This document shows, in pieces, positions 23,399 to 31,766 of a stretch of DNA of 64,000 bases. The DNA comes from Pandoraea cepalis. Its GTDB lineage: Bacteria; Pseudomonadota; Gammaproteobacteria; Burkholderiales; Burkholderiaceae. Location of the stretch: positions 1 to 64,000 of the forward strand of contig NZ_CABPSL010000007.1 of NCBI RefSeq assembly GCF_902459665.1, given 5' to 3'. Position 1 is the first letter of the stretch, and every line of letters begins with the position of its first letter. The notes beneath the pieces were generated by a model. It was given only the letters and a program-made list of their open reading frames with translations, was not told the DNA's origin and did no database searches. The position numbers and the translations under genes were made by a program.

Positions 23399-24388
23399 AT
23401 GAAGGTGACGATCATTGGCGCGGGCGCCATCGGCGGCTTGCTCGGCGCGCGACTGGCGGCGGCGGGGGAAGCGCGCGTGAGCGCGTTGGCGCGCGGTGCG
23501 ACGCTGGCGGCGTTGCGCGAGCATGGCTGGCGCGTGAAGCAGGGCGAGACGGTGACGACTGCGCTCGTGGACGCGGCGCATCCGCTGGAAGACGCCGGCA
23601 AGCTCGGCGTGCAGGACCTGATCGTTATTGCGGTGAAGGGGCCCGCGCTTGCGCAGGTTGCGAGCGCCGTGGCGCCCCTGCTCGGCCCGCAAACACTGGT
23701 GTTGCCCGCGATGAACGGCGTGCCGTGGTGGTTCTGCAAGGGGGTGGCGCCCTTTGGCGACGATCCGCTGACGAGCGTCGATCCGGACGGGGCGATTGGC
23801 GCGGCGATTCCGCTGGCCAACGTGATCGGGTGCGTGGTGCATGCGAGTGCGGCGACATCGGCGCCGGGGGTGGTCGATCACAAGATGGGGCGTGGGCTCA
23901 TCGTCGGCGAGCCGGGCGGCGGGCAGAGCGAGCGCGTGCAGCGGCTCGCGGGGTTGCTGACGCGGGCGGGTTTTGACGTCAAGGCGTCGGAGCACGTGCG
24001 TCTCGACATCTGGTACAAGCTGTGGGGCAACCTGACGATGAACCCCGTGTCGGCGATCACGGGCGCGACGATCGACCGGTTACTGGACGACCCGCTCGTG
24101 CGCGCGTTCTGCTCGGCGGCGATGGCGGAGGCGGCGGCGATTGGGGCCAAGATCGGCTGCGCGATCGAACAGTCGCCCGATGACCGGCATGCCGTGACGG
24201 CGAAGCTGGGGGCGTTCAAGACGTCGATGCTGCAGGACGTGGAGGCGCACCGTCCCATCGAACTCGACGCGCTGGTGAGCGTGGTGCGCGAGATCGGTCA
24301 GCGCGTGTCGGTTCCTGCGCCCAACATCGACGCATTGCTCGGCCTGACGCGCCTGTTCGGGCGGGTACATGGCCTGTACCCGCAGTGA
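23399..24388 (+). CDS. 2-dehydropantoate 2-reductase family protein (ApbA/PanE-like)
   Basis: A 329-residue NADPH-dependent 2-oxoacid reductase. The N-terminal Rossmann motif GAGAIGG is at 7-13. The catalytic lysine K207 with N211 and N215 appears in WYKLWGNLTMNP, the PanE signature. Met 23399 follows AGGAGTGAAGGG, four bases after hpaG; the frame is open to 23228 within hpaG but does not look coding there. Operon position suggests it reduces a 2-oxo acid linked to the aromatic pathway rather than serving pantothenate synthesis, but this is inference. An 8-bp inverted repeat (24361-24368 with 24376-24383) crosses its 3' end. Confidence 0.85.
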   Translation: MKVTIIGAGAIGGLLGARLAAAGEARVSALARGATLAALREHGWRVKQGETVTTALVDAAHPLEDAGKLGVQDLIVIAVKGPALAQVASAVAPLLGPQTLVLPAMNGVPWWFCKGVAPFGDDPLTSVDPDGAIGAAIPLANVIGCVVHASAATSAPGVVDHKMGRGLIVGEPGGGQSERVQRLAGLLTRAGFDVKASEHVRLDIWYKLWGNLTMNPVSAITGATIDRLLDDPLVRAFCSAAMAEAAAIGAKIGCAIEQSPDDRHAVTAKLGAFKTSMLQDVEAHRPIELDALVSVVREIGQRVSVPAPNIDALLGLTRLFGRVHGLYPQ

Positions 24389-24535
24389 CGGATTCCTTGG
24401 CGCGGACAATGACGTTCGGCAGGGCGGTCCTCGCTTCAATGGGAAGTGCGCAAGCCGCTGGTGAGCGCCACGCGTCTTCGGGACAATCCATCGATGCCGG
24501 TATATTCGTAGGCGAGACTTGATCATCGACACGAC

Positions 24536-25468
24536 ATGCCCCTGACCCGCATCACACTCCGCCAGTTCGAGGCGCTGGTGGCCATTGCCGAATTGCACAG
24601 CTTCGCCGAGGCGGGCAATCGCCTGGGGCTTACCTCGTCGGCCGTGAGCCAACTCGTTGCCGAACTCGAATCGGTCCTCGGCTTTCGGCTCTTCGACCGC
24701 ACCACCCGGCGTGTGGCGCTCTCCAGTGCTGGGCGTGATTTTCTTGCGTCGGCGGAGTCGGTGATTCGGCATGTGCAGGCGGCTGAGAAAACGGCTGACG
24801 ACGTGCGCAACCGTGCTGCCGGCATCGTGCGCGTGGGCGCGCCGCTGGTGCTCGCGAGCATGGCGCTGCCCGCCGCGATTCGCGCTTACGCCGACCTACG
24901 GCCCAAGGTCGTGGTGCGCGTGGTCGATACGCCGGTCGATGCGCTCGTCGATCACGTGGCCAACGGCGACCTCGATCTGGCGATCGGCCCCAATCGCGCA
25001 ACGGGCGCGCATGTCGCCGGGGCGCCAGCATTCGACAGCCCGTGGGTGTTGTGGTGTGCGCCGGGCCACGCGCTCGCGCGACGCCGGCGCGTGCGATGGG
25101 CGGATCTGCGCGATACGCCGCTCGTTGCCGCGGGACGCGATCACGAACGCAGCGTTGCGCAGATGCGCTTGTCTGCGCCGCCCGATGCGCGCATTACACC
25201 TATCGACGTGGTCGATAACGTGACGACCGCGCTCGGCGTCGCGTCGCAAGGGCTGGCCGCCACCCTGACACCCGGCTACGTGGCGGCGCTCGCGCCACCG
25301 TTCGGTCTGGTGATGCGCCGCGTTGTCTCGCCCGAGACGATTCGTCAGGTCTGTGTGTACCGACCGCTCTCGCGTGCAGCGTCGCCGGCGGCTGAGGGAT
25401 TCGCGCAGTTCTTGCTGACGTGGCTGCCGCAATGGAACGCGCAAATCATGGCGGCGTCACGGGATTGA
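24536..25468 (+). CDS. LysR-family transcriptional regulator
   Basis: A 310-residue regulator. The winged helix-turn-helix occupies about 5-63 (FAEAGNRLGLTSSAVSQLVA, then LGFRLFDRTTRRV), followed by a hinge helix and a substrate-binding domain beginning at GIVRVGAP. It lies downstream of, and in the same direction as, the catabolic cluster, 147 bases after the PanE-like gene. Control of that cluster is plausible, but this is not the usual divergent LysR arrangement, so the target is uncertain. Confidence 0.9.
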   Translation: MPLTRITLRQFEALVAIAELHSFAEAGNRLGLTSSAVSQLVAELESVLGFRLFDRTTRRVALSSAGRDFLASAESVIRHVQAAEKTADDVRNRAAGIVRVGAPLVLASMALPAAIRAYADLRPKVVVRVVDTPVDALVDHVANGDLDLAIGPNRATGAHVAGAPAFDSPWVLWCAPGHALARRRRVRWADLRDTPLVAAGRDHERSVAQMRLSAPPDARITPIDVVDNVTTALGVASQGLAATLTPGYVAALAPPFGLVMRRVVSPETIRQVCVYRPLSRAASPAAEGFAQFLLTWLPQWNAQIMAASRD

Positions 25469-25492
25469 CGCGTTCGTTATCGCGCGACTCCA

Positions 25493-25990
25493 TCAGCGGC
25501 GCCTGGCGTCAAGTGACGGTGACGGCGGCAATGCGGCGAGATCCTCGCGCAATTGCGCGCGCAATGTCGCGATGGCTGCCGTGGTGTCGGCCGGTTTCAA
25601 CGTCTCGCGCGCGATGGCGTCGCGCAGATGACGGCGCAGCATCGGGTCGCGCGTTTGCGTGAGCGTCTCGCGATAGAACGGCAGGACATCTTCGGGATGA
25701 CCGCCAACGCGGTACCAGTGCGCAATTTCGTCGATGGTGCGAATGGCTGCGAAGGCAGGCGCGGCCCCACCCTGCGGACCCGGTCCGCCGACGGGCCGAC
25801 CCATGCGCGGCGGTGGGGGCGGCATGTCGATGGCGTCGTGCATGTCGTGCTTGTTGTCGGCGTCGGCCGCCGGCGGCGCGCTCTGCGCTCGCGCGGTGCT
25901 CGACAACGTGTCGGCCGTGGCAATGCCGGTGGCTGTCAATGCCAGCGACATTGCAATGGTGCTGATGGCATGGCGCGTTGCTATCTTCAT
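25493..25990 (-). CDS. Hypothetical secreted protein
   Basis: A 165-residue protein I do not recognise. The N-terminus (MKIATRHAISTIAMSLALTA) is a signal peptide with a likely cut around residue 26 (GIATA-DT). Next comes a low-complexity Ala/Asp/His part with PPPPPRMGRP, then a C-terminal helical region with AAIRTIDEIAHWYRVGGHPE and FYRETLTQTRDPMLRRHLRDA. It converges with the LysR gene, with 24 bases between their stops. It is probably periplasmic, function unknown. Confidence 0.7.
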   Translation of the reverse strand: MKIATRHAISTIAMSLALTATGIATADTLSSTARAQSAPPAADADNKHDMHDAIDMPPPPPRMGRPVGGPGPQGGAAPAFAAIRTIDEIAHWYRVGGHPEDVLPFYRETLTQTRDPMLRRHLRDAIARETLKPADTTAAIATLRAQLREDLAALPPSPSLDARRR

Positions 25991-26431
25991 GATATGGATT
26001 CCGTATTAAATTGGATCGCGGCAGTATCGAATGCCTGTGGCAAGCGTAACGCGCATCCGTCGACCGGCCCGGGGGCGGTAACGACATGTAAGGGGCATCA
26101 CGGGGGATGGCGAGAGGGCTAAGGGACGAAACGACGAAACGATGAAGCGACGGTGCCCGCTCAGCGTGATCGGAAGGTTTGGGTTCGGTCGTCGAAACGG
26201 CGCACCTCACCGCATCTGCGATACAAGTAGAGTGAGCCGAGAGATGCGAAAGTGGGCACGCGTCGTGCCCCCTGCAGGGCCTTGTGCGGCGGGCTTGGCC
26301 GAGCGCTGTGCGCGAGCGCGAAAGTGCCTATACTGATTCGGCCTGACTGCGCGCGGTCGCGCCCGATCCCTGCAGTGGCTCGGTGGTTGTCGCGCGCGGG
26401 CAATTCCCCTTTTTTTGATGGAGCAACTTCC
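25991..26431. other. Divergent intergenic region
   Basis: About 440 bases between the leftward secreted protein and the rightward hydrolase. Open frames crossing it lack ribosome binding sites and look like chance frames. A TATACT at 26329-26334 could be a -10 for the hydrolase, but no good -35 accompanies it. Confidence 0.4.
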
Positions 26432-27142
26432 GTGTCGAACAGTCAATGGATCCGTGTCGAAACCGTGGACGGCGCCTTCGATGCCTATCTGGCATTGCCG
26501 CCGTCGGGGCCGGTCGCAAAGGCACCGGGTATTGTGCTGGTGCAGGAAATCTTCGGCGTGAACGAACACATTCGCGGCGTTGCCGATCAATACGCGATGG
26601 ACGGCTATGTGGTGCTCGCGCCGGATATCTTCTGGCGTGCCGCCCCGCGCGTCGAACTTGGCTACTCGGGCGACGACTGGGCGCGCGCGATGGAACTGCG
26701 CCAATCGATCGACATCGAGAAGGCCGTGACCGATATCGAAGCGACGGCCAAGGCGCTGCGCGGCAAGCTCGATGCCCATGCAAAGATTGCCGCCGTCGGC
26801 TATTGCTTCGGCGGACTGCTGTCCTACCTGAGCGCCGCACGCGGGCTGGTCGACGCCGCCGTGCCGTACTACGGTGGCGGCATTCACAACTATCTGGGCG
26901 AAGCCGCCCGGCTGAATGTGCCGGTGCAGTTCCACTACGGGGCGCTCGATAGCCATATCACGCCGGATATCGTGACGTCGGTGAGCGAAGCGGTGAAGTC
27001 GCGTCCGAACACGGAAGTGTTCGTGTATCCCAACGCCGACCACGGTTTCAATTGCTGGGCGCGCGCGTCTTACCATCAGCCGTCGGCGGCGCTCGCCCAC
27101 GGTCGCGCGCTCGAGTTTCTTGCGACGTCGCTGTCGAAGTAA
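26432..27142 (+). CDS. Dienelactone hydrolase family protein
   Basis: A 236-residue alpha/beta hydrolase. The Cys-Asp-His triad C125 (GYCFGG), D173 (ALDSHI) and H204 (DHGFN), plus E39 (VQEIFG), matches carboxymethylenebutenolidase-type enzymes that hydrolyse dienelactones in chloroaromatic breakdown. No other chlorocatechol gene is nearby, so the substrate is open. A GTG at 26432 with GGAG 8 bases upstream is preferred over the earlier in-frame Met at 26252, whose extra 60 residues are not family-like. A hairpin follows its stop. Confidence 0.88.
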   Translation: MSNSQWIRVETVDGAFDAYLALPPSGPVAKAPGIVLVQEIFGVNEHIRGVADQYAMDGYVVLAPDIFWRAAPRVELGYSGDDWARAMELRQSIDIEKAVTDIEATAKALRGKLDAHAKIAAVGYCFGGLLSYLSAARGLVDAAVPYYGGGIHNYLGEAARLNVPVQFHYGALDSHITPDIVTSVSEAVKSRPNTEVFVYPNADHGFNCWARASYHQPSAALAHGRALEFLATSLSK

Positions 27143-27170
27143 GCGTTGTCCGTCGTCCCATCAACGACCA

Positions 27171-27192
27171 GAAGCCCGCTTAGGCGGGCTTC
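27171..27192 (+). terminator. Hairpin terminator after the dienelactone hydrolase
   Basis: GAAGCCCGC (27171-27179) pairs with GCGGGCTTC (27184-27192), loop TTAG. Only a weak T-rich tail (GTCGTTCC) follows, so termination strength is uncertain. Confidence 0.6.
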
Positions 27193-27243
27193 GTCGTTCC
27201 CTGTCACGGGATCGCGGGCCTCCTGAAGGCTGCCAGGTCCGCT

Positions 27244-27271
27244 AAAAAAGCCCGTCGCCGGAGCGACGGGC
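27244..27271 (-). terminator. Leftward terminator of the DUF4148 gene
   Basis: Read leftward, GCCCGTCGC and GCGACGGGC pair around a 4-base loop and are followed by T6 (A run 27244-27249 on the plus strand). It is placed downstream of the leftward small secreted protein gene. Confidence 0.8.
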
Positions 27272-27387
27272 AAAGTCCTGTGCGTTGAACCACTACGCAC
27301 AGCGACAGGAGTCTTGGGTCGGGGGCCGACCGGAGATCACAGTGAGCGCCAGCAATCGCCGGCGCGTCGTTATGCGCAGAATGCGCG

Positions 27388-27425
27388 CCGCGCCGCGGCC
27401 CCTTTGGAGAGGCCCGCGGCGCGGC
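27388..27425. repeat. GC-rich hairpin downstream of the DUF4148 gene
   Basis: CCGCGCCGCGGCC and GGCCCGCGGCGCGG form a long GC-rich stem around a short CTTTGGAGA-type loop, just beyond the stop of the leftward gene. There is no T run on either side; it may stabilise the mRNA 3' end ahead of the terminator at 27244-27271. Confidence 0.5.
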
Positions 27426-27433
27426 GAGTTACA

Positions 27434-27742
27434 TTAGGAGCCGAAATAAGTCGAGCCGGCGCGTTGCTGTCCACCCACCGAACCCATCGTGATCGAGGCG
27501 CTGGCCGCCGTCGGTTGGGCGCTGGGCGTAGCCTTCGGGTACACGGCATCGTGTTGAACCACCAGGCCGGCTTGTTGCGCCTGGACCAGTTCCTGGCGGA
27601 CTTGGGCACGACTCAGGACGCTGGTTTGCGGCACCCACGAGAATTCCGAGGGGCCGTCGAACGCGTCGCTGGCGAAAGCCGAGCCGGCCGAGAGGGCCAG
27701 CATTGCGGAAACCAGGGCAGAGGTAATGAGGGTGCGTTGCAT
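27434..27742 (-). CDS. Small secreted protein, DUF4148-like
   Basis: A 102-residue protein with a clear signal peptide (residues 1-24, ending SAFA) and the LSRAQVRQELVQAQQAGL core, typical of the short DUF4148 proteins abundant in Burkholderiaceae. The function of the family is unknown; these are exported and often numerous per genome. An AGGAGAAAAC site precedes the start. Confidence 0.8.
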   Translation of the reverse strand: MQRTLITSALVSAMLALSAGSAFASDAFDGPSEFSWVPQTSVLSRAQVRQELVQAQQAGLVVQHDAVYPKATPSAQPTAASASITMGSVGGQQRAGSTYFGS

Positions 27743-27893
27743 GATGTTTTCTCCTGTCTTTTGAAAGAGGCGATGTGTTATTCATCGTCGACAGTTGAAG
27801 TGTATTGCTGCTTCATTTAGCGATAAAGATGAGTTGAGACAAGCAACTGTTGCTGAATTTGAAATAATAAATCGAAGCCCTGAGGAGACCGCA

Positions 27894-28292
27894 ATGCTCT
27901 ATCTATGGATCAAGGCCATCCATCTGATTGCAGTGATCACGTTTATCGCCGGCCTGGTGGCGATGGCGTTGGGCGGGCGTCTGACGCAGCCCGAGTGGCG
28001 GCGCATCGCGCGGCGGGCGGATTACGGACTGGCGTCGCCCGCGTTGATCGTGGTGTGGATAACCGGCCCCGCGATGGCCATCATGGCGAACTGGTGGAGT
28101 GCGCCATGGCTGATGGCCAAGCTCGTTTTGGTGGTGATCGTCTCGGGATTGCACGGACGCCTGTCCGCCACGCTCAGGCGGCTGGAGCGCGATGGCGTGA
28201 CGACGTCCCCGGCGCTCTTTCGGCGAGCGCTCCCCATTACGCTGGTCTCGATGGCCGCGATCGTCTCGCTCGTGATCGTCAAGCCGTTTTGA
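27894..28292 (+). CDS. HemJ/CopD-like membrane protein
   Basis: A 132-residue integral membrane protein with four hydrophobic segments. It begins MLYLWIKAIHLIAV and has WLMAKLVLVVIVSGLHG near residues 72-88. The His (H10) and Lys (K76) match the invariant His and Lys of HemJ-type protoporphyrinogen oxidases, though the middle part is divergent and HemJ proteins are usually a little longer. ATG 27894 is preceded by GAGGAGACCGCA; the frame is open to 27795, without membrane character there. HemJ activity is a hypothesis. Confidence 0.7.
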   Translation: MLYLWIKAIHLIAVITFIAGLVAMALGGRLTQPEWRRIARRADYGLASPALIVVWITGPAMAIMANWWSAPWLMAKLVLVVIVSGLHGRLSATLRRLERDGVTTSPALFRRALPITLVSMAAIVSLVIVKPF

Positions 28293-28415
28293 GCCGTGTT
28301 GGCTTTGCGCCGACGCAGCAAGGGATTCGGTTTGGTGGGCTGCGCTACCCGGTGTTACGCTGGCGCAATTGCCAAAAACGACCCAAAAATTACGCCTTTG
28401 AAAGGCCTGGTGCCG

Positions 28416-29207
28416 ATGCCGATCACAACTGGGGTACCCCTGGGATTTCAGGGTCAAGACCGCCCCGTGGGCGCGTTGGCGAAAGATTACCCGGATGGCT
28501 TCGTCGTGCACCCGCACCGCCACGGGCGCGCGCAACTGATGTACGCGAGTGCCGGCATTCTCGAAGTGCGCACCGAGACGTCGCTCTGGGTCATACCGCC
28601 GCAACGCGCGCTGTGGATGCCGGGGGAAGTCACGCATGAAGTGCGCATGCGGGGCCGAGTCGAAATGCGCACGATCTACGTCGACGTGGCGCGATGCGGG
28701 ATGTCGGCGCCCAGCGCGCCGGTGGTCATCGGCGTGTCCGCGCTGTTGCGCGAGTTGATCCTGCGCGCGATGGCGCTTCCTGCCGATTGGTCGCCCGACG
28801 GCAAGGACGCCCTCGTCATGGCACTGTTGCTCGAGGAAGTGGAATGGAAGAGCGAGTCGCCGCTGCACTTGCAGGTGCCGCGCGACGCCCGTCTGCGCAA
28901 GATCTTCGATATCTACCTGAACACGCCTTCGGATCCCCGCAGCCTGCAGGATTGGGCGCTGGATGTCGGCGCATCGAGCCGCACGTTGGAGCGGCGCTTT
29001 ACGACAGAGTTCGGCTTGCCGTTCCGGGAATGGCGTCAGCACATGCGCCTGCTGGGTGCGCTGCCAATGTTGGGGGCTGGGCGGCCCATCACGCAGGTGG
29101 CGCTCGAAGTCGGTTATGACACCCCGAGCGCGTTTTCCACCATGTTCCGCCGCTTCATGGGCGTGACGCCAAGCGAATACCTGATGCGCGTCCGCGGCCC
29201 GGCGTGA
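28416..29207 (+). CDS. AraC-family transcriptional regulator
   Basis: A 263-residue regulator. The N-terminal cupin-like sensor has HPHRHGRAQLMYASAG and WVIPPQRALWMPG, as in the AraC-type proteins that sense small ligands. The C-terminal double helix-turn-helix spans about 165-260 (LQDWALDVGASSRTLERRF, then ITQVALEVGYDTPSAFSTMF). The start at 28416 is chosen because the 40 residues before it are Arg/Cys-rich and not family-like. No clear target; its 3' end overlaps the convergent HAD gene by 53 bases. Confidence 0.85.
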   Translation: MPITTGVPLGFQGQDRPVGALAKDYPDGFVVHPHRHGRAQLMYASAGILEVRTETSLWVIPPQRALWMPGEVTHEVRMRGRVEMRTIYVDVARCGMSAPSAPVVIGVSALLRELILRAMALPADWSPDGKDALVMALLLEEVEWKSESPLHLQVPRDARLRKIFDIYLNTPSDPRSLQDWALDVGASSRTLERRFTTEFGLPFREWRQHMRLLGALPMLGAGRPITQVALEVGYDTPSAFSTMFRRFMGVTPSEYLMRVRGPA

Positions 29208-29877
29208 GCCAGTGCATGGCATCCCACATATCGTCGTAGACGGGCACCCCTTCGGCGCATAGCGGCGAGCGCGAGCGGCGTGAGCCGATCCCAACGAAAT
29301 CAATGCCGAGACGGCGCGCGACTTTCAGGTCCCACATCCCGTCGCCGATCGAGACGACCGCACGCGGATGCGTAATGCCGTAGCCGGCTTGTGCCCGCTT
29401 GATCGCCTCCGCGACGAGTTGTTCGCGTGAACTGTATTCGGAGGAGGTGATGAGCATCGCGTCGGTGTATTCGATAGCGACGGAACGCAGCTTCCGATGG
29501 CTGACCTGCCGGATGCCCCCTGTGGCGAACACGACCCCCCAGCGCGATCGGTGTGCCGCGTCGACGAAAGCACGAGCGCCCGGGATTTCGGCCAGACCGT
29601 GCGCGTTGAGCAGCGCGGTGAAGCGCTCGTCGATCTCGTGCTCGAAGCGCGCCAGATCGTGCGGCTGCGGCAGCGCGCGTCCGTGCTCCGCGTGGGCATG
29701 AATCAGAATGCCGGTGTCGGTGTGATGCGGGTAGCTGCCCCAGTCGGTGTTCAGGTCTTCGAATTCCAGCGACGTCATGGCGCCGAGCAGCGCGCGCTGA
29801 TGAATTCGCTCCGAATCGGTCAGAGTGCCGTCGACATCGAGCACCAGAATGCTGTCTTTTTCGAAACTCGCCTGCAT
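29155..29877 (-). CDS. HAD-superfamily phosphatase
   Basis: A 240-residue haloacid-dehalogenase-fold hydrolase. Motif I is LDVDGTLTD, with nucleophile D14 and D16. Motif II lies near FATGG. The acidic motif IV is IGDGMWDLKVARRLG. A helical cap sits between motifs I and II, as in phosphoglycolate-phosphatase-like members. Met 29877 is chosen; the frame is open to 29973 and the upstream ribosome binding site is weak, so the start may be earlier. Substrate unknown. Confidence 0.8.
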   Translation of the reverse strand: MQASFEKDSILVLDVDGTLTDSERIHQRALLGAMTSLEFEDLNTDWGSYPHHTDTGILIHAHAEHGRALPQPHDLARFEHEIDERFTALLNAHGLAEIPGARAFVDAAHRSRWGVVFATGGIRQVSHRKLRSVAIEYTDAMLITSSEYSSREQLVAEAIKRAQAGYGITHPRAVVSIGDGMWDLKVARRLGIDFVGIGSRRSRSPLCAEGVPVYDDMWDAMHWLTPGRGRASGIRLASRP

Positions 29878-30106
29878 GGCTGATAGTGGGCTCGCGTCAG
29901 GGCAGGAGGACTCACCGCCTAAACCTCCGAGTGTACGAATTCGCGCCTCCGTGAAAAACGCGCGAGATGACACCGGCTACGCCGGACACGACAGGCGCGG
30001 CTGCGAGATTTGATAGGGCGTGCATATCCTCTCAGGATGACGGACCGGGGACGTGACTCCCGGCCGTCGTTCCCGGGCGAGGGCGCCGGGCGAAGCATTG
30101 TCCCGC

Positions 30107-31354
30107 TCACCCGAAGCGAGGGCGTCCCAGCGAACGGTAACGCTTGTCCAGACGCTCTAGCATCGCGATGGCTTCCTCGATTTCGGCGATCGAAGGCTGT
30201 CCAGCGCGCGGCGAACGGGCGAGGGTCGGGGCCGTGTCAGTCGGCGGTGGCGCCTCGGCCTGTACCAATGCTTGGGTCTGCGGCGGCGTCTGCGCGGCGG
30301 TCGTTGTTCGGGGCGGGGTGGCCGACGGGCATGCTTGCTGTACGACGTGGCGATGCGATTCCGGTGCGAGACTCTCGCGCGTTTCGCCGCGGGCGAAGTC
30401 GCGATAGCGTTGATGACCGTCATGGAGCCACTCTGCGAGTGTTCGCACGATGTCGTCGCCCGGCCCTACCGTGCGCATCTGCAAACGAGTGGCCTGAAAG
30501 TATCCCGGAACGTCGCCGAAGAGGGCTGGCAGGTGCTGGTCGGCGTGGGTGCGCGGATCCTGGCGAATCACCTCAATGGTATTCGGCGTGGCGAGCGAGA
30601 CGAGGAACGTGTGGACGGCGCCCCCGATCGGGAGCCGGATGTAGGCGCCAAGCATGGCGTCGTGCACGTCCGGGGCGCCGGTGACGTGACGAATGGGCGG
30701 GTCGGTGAAGGCGGCTGTGACGTGATGGCGTCGGGCTTCCTGCTGGCTGGTCAGCACGCGCAGGAACGTGACCCGCGGCATCTCGAGGTAGACGTCGGCG
30801 CGGCGCAGCAGGTGATGCATGCCCGGCGACATTTCGCGAAGGCGCTGGGTGATCCGTCGCTCGATCGCCGCGACGGAGAACTTCCCCTGCGACTCCGCAG
30901 CGAAGGTTGCGGAAAATGCACGCTCGAGGGCGCTGGCATCGCGTCCGTCGCGCGAGAGCGCAGCGCTGACCGTCGCCGGGAGCGACGCTTCGCAGCCCGC
31001 CAGCATCAGACGGCTTGCGCTGACGTTGACGTTCAGGCCCGGTGTGAGGTCGAGCAAACAATTCTCGCGGTCGTTACCGCTGCCGACCACGCAAACTGGC
31101 CGTACGTCCTTCAGCCGCTCGGCGAATACCCGCGCGCGGGTCGCCGGGGGCTGCGACCAGTCGAACGACGCGCCGTTGGCGACAGCGTCCGCATGGCGAG
31201 GCGTGGCACGTTGAGCGCCGGCCGAGACCGGCGCCGACGCGATCTGCCTGAGGTCGGTCGTGATGCTGTGTGTGTGCGCGGCATGGTGCGGGTCCGGCAT
31301 TGCGTTCGACACCGCCAGCGCGGTCGTGAGCCATTCTCCAATCGCAAAATACAT
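30107..31354 (-). CDS. Hypothetical protein, 415 residues, unrecognised
   Basis: I do not recognise this protein. It begins MYFAIGEWLTTALAVSNAM, a hydrophobic but not classical signal-like stretch. A mixed alpha/beta central region follows (about 60-330, including IERRITQRLREMSPGMHHL and AMLGAYIRLPIGGAVHTFLV). A Pro/Thr/Gln-rich linker comes next (TPPRTTTAAQTPPQTQA), then a short coiled-coil-like end (IAEIEEAIAMLERLDKRYR). Met 31354 has GGAG 8 bases upstream; a GTG at 31378 is also in frame. A long opposite-strand frame exists but is Arg-rich with no family sign. It lies between the accessory block and the str operon. Confidence 0.6.
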   Translation of the reverse strand: MYFAIGEWLTTALAVSNAMPDPHHAAHTHSITTDLRQIASAPVSAGAQRATPRHADAVANGASFDWSQPPATRARVFAERLKDVRPVCVVGSGNDRENCLLDLTPGLNVNVSASRLMLAGCEASLPATVSAALSRDGRDASALERAFSATFAAESQGKFSVAAIERRITQRLREMSPGMHHLLRRADVYLEMPRVTFLRVLTSQQEARRHHVTAAFTDPPIRHVTGAPDVHDAMLGAYIRLPIGGAVHTFLVSLATPNTIEVIRQDPRTHADQHLPALFGDVPGYFQATRLQMRTVGPGDDIVRTLAEWLHDGHQRYRDFARGETRESLAPESHRHVVQQACPSATPPRTTTAAQTPPQTQALVQAEAPPPTDTAPTLARSPRAGQPSIAEIEEAIAMLERLDKRYRSLGRPRFG

Positions 31355-31766
31355 CGCGGTCACTCCAATGGATGTCACAGGACGCTTCCCGTGGTGGCCC
31401 GGAGTATTCCTGTTGCAACGAATCCGGTTGTCGCGTCGGAACGCCGACGTTTGCGGTTTGGCACCCGCGAGGACATTCGCTCAACCCATGCCGCCGCGTG
31501 GCGACCCAAGGCGGCGCTCGGCAACGCGTTAACAATCAACGACTTACGGGGCGAATTTGCGTGCAAGTGCATTGACACTTGCGCTGACCAGAGGTATAGT
31601 CGCAGGCTCCGGTTTTTCCGGCGGTATGCGCGTGTCCAATGCAAAATGCTTATGCATCAAGCGTTTAGGTGCGGGCAATCCGCAAGAATAGCCGGGTGAG
31701 TGCGCAGTAAATCTGCATGACGGCCCGCCTTGGTTTTCATGCTTTTGACACATTTAGGAAATCACA
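31355..31766. other. Divergent intergenic region before rpsL
   Basis: About 410 bases between the leftward hypothetical gene and rpsL. It holds the strong rpsL promoter (31572-31600) and a 5' leader of about 160 bases. No gene is supported; the C-terminal end of a spurious opposite-strand frame crosses it. Confidence 0.6.
31572..31600 (+). promoter_or_regulatory. Sigma70-type promoter of the str operon
   Basis: TTGACA (31572-31577), a 17-base spacer and TATAGT (31595-31600) form a near-perfect promoter about 165 bases upstream of rpsL. It presumably drives rpsL-rpsG-fusA-tuf-rpsJ. Confidence 0.88.

Noticed and set aside
30272-31699. 475-residue plus-strand frame opposite the hypothetical protein
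   Set aside because: It is Arg-rich, has no ribosome binding site, and runs through the rpsL promoter; the minus frame is better supported.
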